DNA from: Desulfobulbus sp.
GTDB taxonomy: Bacteria; Desulfobacterota; Desulfobulbia; Desulfobulbales; Desulfobulbaceae
Assembly: GCA_012729435.1 (NCBI GenBank)
Contig: JAAYDD010000064.1
Coordinates: 1 to 43,325, forward strand
DNA: 43,325 nt
Direction: 5' to 3'
Positions 26,651-35,269 of the stretch are shown one piece after another. Position 1 is the stretch's first letter, and every line of letters starts with the position of its first letter. Under the pieces are notes generated by a model. That model was not told the origin of the DNA. It did not search any database and worked only from the letters and a program-made list of their open reading frames with translations. The position numbers and the translations under genes were made by a program.

Positions 26651-27832
26651 TTAAAGAGCCGCGGTGTAGATAGCTTTTACATCCTCATCCTTCGGACAGC
26701 GCGGGTTGGTCAGTCCGCAGGCATCCTTCTGGGCATTGGCAACCATGGTATCAATATCGGATGCCTTTACCTCTTTACCGTACCGCTTACCGAGTTCAAT
26801 CAGACCGGCCGGAATACCGATGTCAGCTGACAGCTTTTTAATGGCAACGAGTGCGAGTTCAGCGGCGTCTCGAGGCGCAAGACCTGCGGTATTCTCGCCC
26901 ATGAGCTCTGCGATCTTGATGAAACGATCCATCTTGGCTATCAGGTTGAAACGCTCAACGTGCGGCAGAAGAATGGCGTTACACTCACCGTGCGGCAGGT
27001 CATAAAAACCTCCCAACTGGTGCGCCATGGCATGCACGTGACCAAGGCTCGCGTTGTTGAAAGCCATACCTGCAAGATACTGCGCAAAACACATCCCTTC
27101 CCGGGCCTCAAGATCCTGCCCATTCGCCACTGCCGGTCGCAGATACTTGGCGATCAGCTCAATGGCTTTTTCCGCAGCAGAGTCGGTCATGGGGGTTGCA
27201 ATGGTGGACACATAGGCTTCAACGGCGTGGGTCAAGGCATCCATACCCGTCGCTGCGGTAAGTGCAGGCGGCATTCCTACCATCAGCAGCGGATCGTCAA
27301 CAGCAACGCCCGGCGTGACACGCCAGTCCACAATGGCCATCTTCACCTTGCGGGCAAGATCGGTGATGATGCAGAAACGGGTCATCTCGGATGCGGTACC
27401 TGCTGTGGTGTTAACCGCTACGTATGGGGGCATGGGTTTACTTGACTTATCAACACCCTCAAAATCATGGATTTTGCCGCCATTTGCAATGACCAGTCCA
27501 ATACCTTTACCGCAGTCATGTGAAGAACCGCCGCCCAGGGTGATCAGACTGTCGCAGTTGTTCTTTTTGTATACGTCAACACCGTCGTGCACGTTTTTGT
27601 CAGTCGGGTTCGGGATGGTCTCGTCAAAAACCACGTAATCCATCTTCGCTTCATCAAGCAGATCTGTGATCTGTTTCGTTATCCCGGCGCCGGTGATCCC
27701 CTTGTCCGTAACGATCAAAGGTTTGGTACCGCCAAGTGCTCTGATTTTTTCAGGAATCTGTTTTGCAGCGCCAATACCGATCAATGTTACGCTAGGAATG
27801 AAGTATCCGTACACCTGCTCTCGTACTGCCAT
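26651..27832 (-). CDS. Iron-containing alcohol dehydrogenase
   Basis: ITLGGGSSHDCGKGIGLV, NTTAGTASEMTRFCIITD, GMDALTHAVEAYVS, HAMAHQLGGFYDLPHGECNAILLPHV; ATG 27832 has GAAGGGGG SD (ORF track start 27847). Confidence 0.95.
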   Translation of the reverse strand: MAVREQVYGYFIPSVTLIGIGAAKQIPEKIRALGGTKPLIVTDKGITGAGITKQITDLLDEAKMDYVVFDETIPNPTDKNVHDGVDVYKKNNCDSLITLGGGSSHDCGKGIGLVIANGGKIHDFEGVDKSSKPMPPYVAVNTTAGTASEMTRFCIITDLARKVKMAIVDWRVTPGVAVDDPLLMVGMPPALTAATGMDALTHAVEAYVSTIATPMTDSAAEKAIELIAKYLRPAVANGQDLEAREGMCFAQYLAGMAFNNASLGHVHAMAHQLGGFYDLPHGECNAILLPHVERFNLIAKMDRFIKIAELMGENTAGLAPRDAAELALVAIKKLSADIGIPAGLIELGKRYGKEVKASDIDTMVANAQKDACGLTNPRCPKDEDVKAIYTAAL

Positions 27833-27901
27833 GATATCCCCCTTCAAAAAAAATGGTTACGTTCTAATTTTCTGCATGCATGCACTATGCTACACTTGCA
27901 A

Positions 27902-27916
27902 GCAATTCTCATGCCC
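27902..27916 (-). promoter_or_regulatory. Sigma54 (-24/-12) promoter upstream of Fe-ADH
   Basis: Minus-strand GGGCATGAGAATTGC versus consensus TGGCACGNNNNTTGC (9 of 11 fixed positions), about 70-85 nt upstream of the ATG. Confidence 0.75.
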
Positions 27917-28060
27917 GAAAAGAATCCTATTCATTTCCACAGGTTAGTGCGAAGAGGAGAGACTGATCTGCAGACAAACCATCCCAGTCGCTGCAGACAA
28001 TGGACACAAAAAGCTCAAGAAGAGAGAAAAAGTTACATCAATAAGGGGAGTTATGCAGGC

Positions 28061-28109
28061 TGGGACAACATGACACGGGACAATCTGCAAATGGGTCATA
28101 TTGACACAA
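28061..28109. promoter_or_regulatory. Candidate enhancer (UAS) for the sigma54 activator: two repeats 31 bp apart
   Basis: TGGGACAACATGACAC (28061) and TGGGTCATATTGACAC (28092); shared TGGGnCAnnnTGACAC; about 150-200 bp upstream of the -24/-12 element. Confidence 0.5.
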
Positions 28110-28158
28110 AAACAATGCCCTCTGAATGTCTGGCGGGTAACGTTGGTGGAGTGCTCCC

Positions 28159-29496
28159 CTACTGGATGGAGTATTGCTGCAGTTTTCGATAAAGGGTTTT
28201 ACGACTGATCCCCAAAACTTCCGCAGTTTTTTGACGGTTGCCGCCATGGGCGTTCAGTAATTTGAGGATATGCTGTCTTTCAATGGATTCCAGGGAAAGG
28301 GCACTTCCTTCACCTTCGGCTGATTCAATTAATTCGTGCGGAAGGCAGCGTTCTGTAATTATCCCGTTTTCCGCGAGAATTATGGAGCGCTCGATCACAT
28401 TCCGCAGTTCCCGGATATTTCCAGGCCAGTTGTAGTGAAGAATACAGTCCATGGCACTGTCAACCACCCGATAACGGACCTTCTCTGTCCCGAGAGTCGT
28501 CAGAAAATAGTCAACGAGAAGCGGAATATCCTCCTTACGCTGTCTGAGAGACGGGATGTGGATATTAAAGGCATTGATCCGATGAAACAGCGCTTCATTG
28601 AACCGCCCCATCTCCACCTCCTCCTGCAGGTGGCGGTTGGTCGCAAAGATGAATCGGATATCAACGGTCCGTTCCTCTTTTTCGCCGACTCGGCGATAGG
28701 TACCGGTTTCCAGCACTCTGAGCAGAGACGCCTGCACTGCAAGAGGCAGCTCACCGATTTCGTCAAGAAAGAGCGTGCTGCCGTGGGCAAAGGACAACAG
28801 TCCCTCCTGGGATGTATCCGCCCCGGTAAAAGCCCCTTTGACATGCCCGAACAACTCGCTGCGCGCCAGTTCTTTTTGTAAAGAGGCACAGTTCTTTACC
28901 ACCATCGGGCTCACCGCCAGGGGAGACCCCTGGTGAATGGCACGTGCAGCAACATCTTTCCCGACGCCGGATTCTCCGGTGATCAGCACGGGTATTTTTG
29001 CCGGAGCGACCTTCTTGATGAGAAACTGAATTTCACTGATAGCCTGCGAATTACCGATAAATCGGACTGATTTGATACTACTGTCCGCATTGTGCCTCAA
29101 CAGGTCGTTTTCACGAGCCAACCGTACCCTATGATGAGCTCTTTCAATCAGCAGATCAAGCCGGTCCAGATGAAAGGGTTTTCTGATAAAATCATAGGCG
29201 CCAAGTTTCATGGCCTCTACGGCGATGTCAATATCACCATGACCCGTCACCATGATGACCTCGGTATGCGGAACCAATTCACGGGTTTGAATGAGTAAGT
29301 CCAGATCTGAAGTATCCGGCAGACGCAGATCCATAAGGATAACGTCAAACCGGTGGTTTCGCATCATCGCCAGGGCTGAGGCTGCATCGGCGGCGGTCTT
29401 GACCTCCCGTCTCTCTGTTGACAGCTCTTTCTGCAACAGGCGCCGGATGGACTCCTCATCATCAATAACCAGCACGGAATAGGTCTGCTGCATCAT
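28159..29496 (-). CDS. Sigma54-dependent response regulator (NtrC/AtoC family: REC-AAA+-Fis HTH)
   Basis: VLVIDDEESIRRLL, MDLRLP, ITGESGVGKDVAARAIH, GHVKGAFTGADTSQEG, LFLDEIGELPLAVQASLLRVLE, NWPGNIRELRNVIERS, GGNRQKTAEVLGISRKTLYRKL. Confidence 0.96.
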   Translation of the reverse strand: MMQQTYSVLVIDDEESIRRLLQKELSTERREVKTAADAASALAMMRNHRFDVILMDLRLPDTSDLDLLIQTRELVPHTEVIMVTGHGDIDIAVEAMKLGAYDFIRKPFHLDRLDLLIERAHHRVRLARENDLLRHNADSSIKSVRFIGNSQAISEIQFLIKKVAPAKIPVLITGESGVGKDVAARAIHQGSPLAVSPMVVKNCASLQKELARSELFGHVKGAFTGADTSQEGLLSFAHGSTLFLDEIGELPLAVQASLLRVLETGTYRRVGEKEERTVDIRFIFATNRHLQEEVEMGRFNEALFHRINAFNIHIPSLRQRKEDIPLLVDYFLTTLGTEKVRYRVVDSAMDCILHYNWPGNIRELRNVIERSIILAENGIITERCLPHELIESAEGEGSALSLESIERQHILKLLNAHGGNRQKTAEVLGISRKTLYRKLQQYSIQ

Positions 29497-30692
29497 TCAG
29501 CCACTCCTGCCGGGAAGGTAATGGTAAACTTCGATCCCACCCCTTCCACACTGGTAACAAAGATTCTTCCTCCATGCTGCTTAACGATGGTGTAGCAGGT
29601 GGACAGCCCTATGCCGATACCTTTGCCGACGGCTTTCGTTGTAAAAAAGGGCTCAAAAAGTTTCTCTTTCAACTCCTCAGGAATACCGCAACCGCTGTCC
29701 TCAACGACAAGTTCGCTGCCTGCATCACTGGAGCGGGTAATTATCCGAACAGTTCCCCTGTCGTCTATGGCGTCAAAGGCATTGGTCAACAGGTTTATGA
29801 CAACCTGTTTCAATTGTGACTCATCACCCTCTATAAGTATGGCCTGGTTGCTCAACTCGGTGTTCACCGTTATCCGCGACCGCTCCTTCAACCATGGTTT
29901 AAGAATAAAAAGCGTGTCGATCACACACTGGTTCAGGTCAAGAGGGGCCTTACTCGAACTGACCGGACGGCTAAAGGTGAGCAGTGTCTGCACAATGTCC
30001 CGACAACGCATACATTCTTGTATGATCGTATCGGTATATTCACGGAAATCCTCATAAACGGCCGGTTCTATTTTTTGTTCGAGCCGATCCAGCCTCTTTT
30101 TGAGGCCCTGGGCAAAACCGTGTATGGCCGTCAGTGGGTTGTTGATTTCATGTGCGACTCCTGCAGCCAGCACCCCGACCGTCGCCATTTTTTCCGCCTG
30201 ATAAAATTGCGCCTGGAACTTTTTCTCCAGGGTCACATCCCGTTTAAACAAAAGAACCTGTCGTTCGTCGAATCGACCGATTTTCAAAGGAGAGGCAACT
30301 ATCTCATAGTGTTTGAACTCACCCTTTATCTTGATAATACACAGATCCTTGACCACTTCACCTCGATCAAGCGCCTGTAAGACAGGGCAATGCTCACACG
30401 GTTCCTGCTGTCCCCGGAAAATATCGAAACAGTGTCGGCCAATGGGATGTTCATAGGGAAACCACTCCAGGAAAACGTGATTCACCCGTTGAATGATCAA
30501 GCGGTCTGACAGCACAGCCATAAGATCTGTGATTCCGTCGAGAAGCGCTTGATTTTCCTTTCGCTTTTCCTCCAGCTCCCGATTTGAATTTTTCAGCAGC
30601 TCGATTTTGGCCTGCACTTCCTGATAAAAGCCGACCTTGCAATGTTCAATACCAATGAGATCTGCCAGCGTGGTTATGTGCCGCATCACCAC
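29493..30692 (-). CDS. PAS-domain sensor histidine kinase (apparently cytosolic)
   Basis: GVLAAGVAHEINNPLTAIHGFAQGL (H box), VVINLLTNAFDAID (N box), VVEDSGCGIPEELKEKLFEPFFTTKAVGKGIGIGLSTCYTIVKQHGG; no TM segment; overlaps the regulator by 4 nt. Confidence 0.93.
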   Translation of the reverse strand: MVMRHITTLADLIGIEHCKVGFYQEVQAKIELLKNSNRELEEKRKENQALLDGITDLMAVLSDRLIIQRVNHVFLEWFPYEHPIGRHCFDIFRGQQEPCEHCPVLQALDRGEVVKDLCIIKIKGEFKHYEIVASPLKIGRFDERQVLLFKRDVTLEKKFQAQFYQAEKMATVGVLAAGVAHEINNPLTAIHGFAQGLKKRLDRLEQKIEPAVYEDFREYTDTIIQECMRCRDIVQTLLTFSRPVSSSKAPLDLNQCVIDTLFILKPWLKERSRITVNTELSNQAILIEGDESQLKQVVINLLTNAFDAIDDRGTVRIITRSSDAGSELVVEDSGCGIPEELKEKLFEPFFTTKAVGKGIGIGLSTCYTIVKQHGGRIFVTSVEGVGSKFTITFPAGVAE

Positions 30693-31852
30693 ACCTCGTC
30701 GAGGATCTGCATAAATTCATTCTGGGTGGCCGGTTTCGGATTGGTCAGATTGCAGGCATCCTGTACAGCCAGCCGGCAAAGAGAGGTGAGAGTCGATTTA
30801 TTCTGCTGAGGAATCATTTGCTGCAGACGAAGCGGTACATTAAAAGAGGTAAAAAATTCTTCAAGTCTGTCGATCCCCTTTTGGGCTGTTTCCAGATCAG
30901 TTGCAGCCTGTCCTTTTAAGATGACTTTTCCTATCTCGGCCATCTTCCGCGTGTTAAACCGCAGGTTGAACCGCATAACAGAAGGCAGGAGAATCGGGTG
31001 AATCACGCCGTGTCGCATATCAAAATGCCCGCCGAGAGAATGGGCCAGCGCGTGCTCTGCACCAAGGCCGGCATTGCTGAAGGCCATGGACGCTGAAACC
31101 GAGGCAATGCTCAGTTGTTCCAGTGCATCCAGCGAACGCAACTTTACCGCGGCCTGCAGATTATTGAGGATCAGATCAATGGCCTTCAGAGAATGCATCT
31201 CCGTAAGCGGAGAGGCGATTCGTGACATATAGGCCTCAACTGCATGGGCAAGGGCATCCACCGCTGACTGAACAATGAGAGATTCTGTCTTGGTCTGTAA
31301 AATCAGCGGATCGACAATGGAGATATTCGGCACAAGTGTTCGGGTGATGATGGACATCTTCACCTTGCGTTCCATGTCGGTGATGATGCAAAACTGACTG
31401 ATATCCGAGCCGTTACCGGCGGTGGTGGTGATCAGCATCATCGGCGGGAGAGGACGCGGCACACGGTTTGCTCCCTCATAGTCCCTGATTTTTCCACCGT
31501 TACCGGCTATGATGGCCACACCTTTGGCCGTATCCAGGACGCTGCCGCCCCCGATGGCGATGATGACATCCGCATCGTTTTTCAGATAAAATTCAGCACC
31601 CTGCTCGACCTGATAGTCACGGGGGTTGGACACAACGCCGGAATAATAGATCCACTTGATTCCTTCGCTGTCCAAAACATCCAAAAGATGCTGCAGCCAG
31701 CCGGCCTTTTCAATCCCCTCATCACTTACAACAAATGCTTTTTTTGCCCCCAGGCTCCGGGCACACTGACCTGCATAGTTGAGGCTGCCTCGACCGAAAA
31801 TAATCTCAGGAATGGCAAACTTAGAAATGTGCACCGTGAACTCCCTGTACAC
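30686..31852 (-). CDS. Iron-containing alcohol dehydrogenase (second paralogue)
   Basis: IIFGRGSLNYAGQCARSLGAKKAFVVSDEGI, IAIGGGSVLDTAKGVAI, ITTTAGNGSDISQFCIITD, VDALAHAVEAYMS, EHALAHSLGGHFDMRHGVIHPILLPSVMRFN; overlaps histidine kinase start. Confidence 0.93.
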   Translation of the reverse strand: MYREFTVHISKFAIPEIIFGRGSLNYAGQCARSLGAKKAFVVSDEGIEKAGWLQHLLDVLDSEGIKWIYYSGVVSNPRDYQVEQGAEFYLKNDADVIIAIGGGSVLDTAKGVAIIAGNGGKIRDYEGANRVPRPLPPMMLITTTAGNGSDISQFCIITDMERKVKMSIITRTLVPNISIVDPLILQTKTESLIVQSAVDALAHAVEAYMSRIASPLTEMHSLKAIDLILNNLQAAVKLRSLDALEQLSIASVSASMAFSNAGLGAEHALAHSLGGHFDMRHGVIHPILLPSVMRFNLRFNTRKMAEIGKVILKGQAATDLETAQKGIDRLEEFFTSFNVPLRLQQMIPQQNKSTLTSLCRLAVQDACNLTNPKPATQNEFMQILDEVW

Positions 31853-31916
31853 CAGGAAGATAAAGGATGTAATGAAATACTAGACAGGTATCTGATCGCA
31901 GGCCATGTCAAAAAAA

Positions 31917-31934
31917 TTATTGTTCACACAATAA
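31917..31934. promoter_or_regulatory. Palindromic candidate operator upstream of Fe-ADH2/HK/RR operon
   Basis: TTATTGT-TCAC-ACAATAA, 7-bp perfect arms with 4-bp spacer, about 65 bp upstream of the ATG. Confidence 0.4.
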
Positions 31935-32025
31935 GATTACTATGACCCGGTTGAATTTATCAACAAAATAATCCTGAACAGATCTGGAGCTTCAGGCTGT
32001 ATTGGCCCGGTCTCTTAACCCGCTG

Positions 32026-32766
32026 TCAGTTTCTGTCGCTGCTGAACAGCTCGCCCAGATTGATGTCAAATTTGTCCAGAGCGGTTCCGGTTTTAACAGA
32101 CGGATGCCATCGTTTACCTGCAGCACTGTCACTGACCGGCTTGGCCGGAATATCAAGATCAAGCCCACTGATGTTAAGATCTTCCAGCTCAACTTTCTCG
32201 TAAGCCGCTTCAGAGGCGGCAGGAGATTCAGCCGGCTGAATTGTCACCGATTCCACGTTGTCCGTTACCGCTGATTCTTCAAAATGAATGACTTCAGAGG
32301 TTTCCTTGGCAGATGGTGCCAGGTCGGAAATATCCAGATCACCGAATTCAACGGAAGGTAAAGATGTCTCATCCTGTTCCGGCTCCTCAACATGAAGAGT
32401 AAGCTCTTCTTCCGGTTCATCATTCAAATCCAGGAGGACACTGTCAATACCATCGGGAAACTCGATCTCTTTTCTCGATTCTTCGAATGAGGATGCATCA
32501 CCAAGAGAAAAAGCCGCCTCTCCTTCCTCTTCAAACTCCATTCGCTCATCATCAGCCGCGAATGCAGCCTCTCCCATCTCCTCGTTGAAGCCGTCGTCAA
32601 AAGTCGTTTGCTCGATTCCTCCCGCAGTAAAAGTTAAAAACTGCGGCGGAGCAGCATCATAGACCGTTCCGTTTATTACCTCCTGGAGATCTGTCAGAGA
32701 TTTTTGACAGCTCTTACATACTTCCAGATGATCAAACGAAATAAAACCACATTTAGGGCAACGCAT
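32026..32766 (-). CDS. Acidic low-complexity protein with N-terminal zinc ribbon
   Basis: MRCPKCGFISFDHLEVCKSCQKSL (double CxxC) followed by a long Glu/Asp-rich region. Confidence 0.75.
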   Translation of the reverse strand: MRCPKCGFISFDHLEVCKSCQKSLTDLQEVINGTVYDAAPPQFLTFTAGGIEQTTFDDGFNEEMGEAAFAADDERMEFEEEGEAAFSLGDASSFEESRKEIEFPDGIDSVLLDLNDEPEEELTLHVEEPEQDETSLPSVEFGDLDISDLAPSAKETSEVIHFEESAVTDNVESVTIQPAESPAASEAAYEKVELEDLNISGLDLDIPAKPVSDSAAGKRWHPSVKTGTALDKFDINLGELFSSDRN

Positions 32767-33638
32767 AATTCCACCTTAATAAAATAAACCTGACGGCGAC
32801 CTTCGAGCGATGAAGGATGATACTGCTCGATGACTCTTCGTAAAGTCGATTTTTCTCGAGACTGTTGTACATGTGCTATACAACCGGCTCCGACACGGCA
32901 AAGCTTCTGACCTGGAAAACACAGACCCGCTTTTCACAGAAGTCATGATATCACTCACCATGCAACATACCAGTACATCCTGTTCCGGTCTCCGGCCGCC
33001 AGGTCATCAGCTCCACTTCCCGGATGACCTGCTGAAAAGGTGTATCTGACAAGTGGAGGTCGTTTTTCTGCCGACCCGGTCGAACTTTTAGGACGTGCGG
33101 ATAGGAGCCGGAAAATCTTCCGCCGTTTAACCGGTCCCTTTACTCTGACTACCGGGGCAGGATTCCTGCGGCAGGAGATCCAGACTTCAGATCATTATCG
33201 CACAAGGAAGAAAATAAAATCAAGGCATGAACAACAAATAACAGACGTTCCACTCATTTTCCCGCATCAGCCGTCCGTTCCAGGAGCTGACGCGGTGTTG
33301 CGCAGGCGGATAACCAGAAAAGGGCGAGGAGTACTTGACCAACGTTGCGTGGCCGGGGTTAAAACCTGCACATAATTTTCCGGTTGCTGTCTGCAGGTTC
33401 TTACACTGTTCAATATGATACGAGGTTGTTGTTTTATTTGCTGTTTGAAAAAGGTATTTCATCAATTCCACTGAACCTGTATCCGCTAAGGCCGGCCGTC
33501 AGCAGGTACTGTTGACAGGGTGAACGAAACACTCTCCCGGGTCATGCTCAGTTCAGACACAAGAACCCGCTGTACTCCGGTTCAGGGAGTCGTATTATCA
33601 TCGGCAGGCACGTTTCATCCCCGATCACTGTTCAAGCG

Positions 33639-34172
33639 TCATCTGTGCTGACCGAAACGTTCGTAGCTGACCTGATTCAAACCGAGGGATGCGTAGGGAT
33701 GTCCCTTTTTGCTACTCGCCGGATAACCGATGCCAACGATGGCCAGAACCATCATATCGGGCGGCAAACCGAGCAAGTCAGCCAGATAGAGCTGTGAATC
33801 GGTGCCGTCTTCACGATGTCGCAGACGAATCTGAACCCAGCAACTGCCCAGCCCCAGATCCGTTGCCTGCAGATGGATCAGAGTGGTGGCAATGGCTGCG
33901 TCCTCAACCCACACATCACTCTTGGTTCTGTCAGCACAGACCACGATTGCCAAGGGAGCTCCCTGTAAAAAAGCGGCACTGTGGGCTTTGGCCGCGGCCA
34001 GCTCTTTCAGCATGGTCTGATCGGTGATGACAATAAACTCCCACGGATTGTTCCCCTTGGACGAAGGAGCACGAAGTGCGGCCTCCACAAGGAGGTCTAT
34101 CTTTTCAGGTTCAACCGGTTGATCAGTGAATCGGCGAATGCTCCTGCGGACACGTAAAAGATCGATCAGCAT
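33639..34172 (-). CDS. Nitroreductase family protein
   Basis: MLIDLLRVRRSIRRFTDQPVEPEKIDLLVEAALRAPSSKGNNPWEFIVI, GLGSCWVQIR; start moved from 34265 to ATG 34172 to avoid overlap with pyrF. Confidence 0.88.
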   Translation of the reverse strand: MLIDLLRVRRSIRRFTDQPVEPEKIDLLVEAALRAPSSKGNNPWEFIVITDQTMLKELAAAKAHSAAFLQGAPLAIVVCADRTKSDVWVEDAAIATTLIHLQATDLGLGSCWVQIRLRHREDGTDSQLYLADLLGLPPDMMVLAIVGIGYPASSKKGHPYASLGLNQVSYERFGQHR

Positions 34173-34188
34173 AAAGAAACCTCGTCTG

Positions 34189-34905
34189 TCATTGTGGTGT
34201 ATTGGATAACGCGCTGGAAATTTCTTCCTGCAGGGCGGCGATATACTGCTCAGGCTTGTCGGCATCGCGGATCGGCCGTCCGATCACCAGGTAATCGGCA
34301 CCGCTCATGATGGCCTGTCCGGGGGTGGCTATCCGCTGCTGATCCCCGGGATCACTGCCAACCGGGCGAATACCCGGCGTGACCATGGTGAAATCTCTTC
34401 CGAACCGGTCTCTCAGCAGACCGGCTTCACGTGCCGAACAGACGATGCCATGACAGCCCTGTCGCAATACCGCATCGGTCCGCTCTACAACAAGATCATC
34501 CACTGTGCCTGTATAGTTGAGTTCCCGGAGCTGTTCGTTGCCAAAGCTGGTGAGAACAGTGACTGCCAGTATCCGGATCCCGGTGTCCGCAGCGAGTGCA
34601 GCTGCAACCACCGGTTCGTAACCGTGTACAGTTGTAAAGGTGATACCCCGGTCAGCGAACTGCCGGACAGCCAGACGCACCGTGGTCGGAATGTCGTAGA
34701 GCTTGAGATCAAGCATGACCTTGCAGCCTCTGGCAACGATATATTCCACCACCGGCCAACCGCCTGCAAAAAACAGTTGCAGCCCCACCTTAAAAAAACG
34801 AATGTGACCGGCAAGCCTGTCCACCAGCATCAATGCCTCGGCAGGATCGGCCAGATCCAGGGCAAAGATGATGCGTTCTTCAAGTGGAATCTCTGATGTA
34901 CTCAT
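34189..34905 (-). CDS. pyrF: Orotidine 5'-phosphate decarboxylase
   Basis: IIFALDLADPAEALMLVDRL, FKVGLQLFFAGG, VMLDLKLYDIPTTV, TVHGYEP, VTPGIRPVGSDPGDQQRIATPGQAIMSGADYLVIGRPI. Confidence 0.96.
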   Translation of the reverse strand: MSTSEIPLEERIIFALDLADPAEALMLVDRLAGHIRFFKVGLQLFFAGGWPVVEYIVARGCKVMLDLKLYDIPTTVRLAVRQFADRGITFTTVHGYEPVVAAALAADTGIRILAVTVLTSFGNEQLRELNYTGTVDDLVVERTDAVLRQGCHGIVCSAREAGLLRDRFGRDFTMVTPGIRPVGSDPGDQQRIATPGQAIMSGADYLVIGRPIRDADKPEQYIAALQEEISSALSNTPQ

Positions 34906-35234
34906 GCCTGAATCATCTCCTCTGTCAGCATGCGATCAGCAAAATCAAGGATAAACTGCCGCTGGGCGGAAGTCGCTTGCGCAATGCAGGAGCAGTGCAT
35001 GTTACTCGCGCTCCGGATCAGCAGTTCAAAGCGAATCGACGTCTGCTCAAGAACCACAACGCAATAAAACGGACCGCATTTCTCATGACCGAGCTGGGCC
35101 GGTCCTAAAAGATCCGGTGGTACAGGCAGAAAAAAAACGCCTTCCAGGCCGCCTGGCTGAAGTGTCCGCTTCAGAAAGCTATCGAGGTTATCGTGTTCGA
35201 GAAAAGATATCTCATCAATCATATACTGGCGCAT
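34902..35234 (-). CDS. Hypothetical protein
   Basis: MRQYMIDEISFLEHDNLDSFLKRTLQPGGLEGVFFLPVPPDLL...; overlaps pyrF start by 4 nt; AAGGGAG SD before ATG 35234. Confidence 0.7.
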   Translation of the reverse strand: MRQYMIDEISFLEHDNLDSFLKRTLQPGGLEGVFFLPVPPDLLGPAQLGHEKCGPFYCVVVLEQTSIRFELLIRSASNMHCSCIAQATSAQRQFILDFADRMLTEEMIQA

Positions 35235-35269
35235 GGTGTCTCCCTTTGTTCGCAGCGACACAGAGTTTT

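Noticed and set aside
33220-33471. 83-aa minus-strand ORF
   Set aside because: No recognisable motif, weak support; left as part of the unexplained intergenic interval
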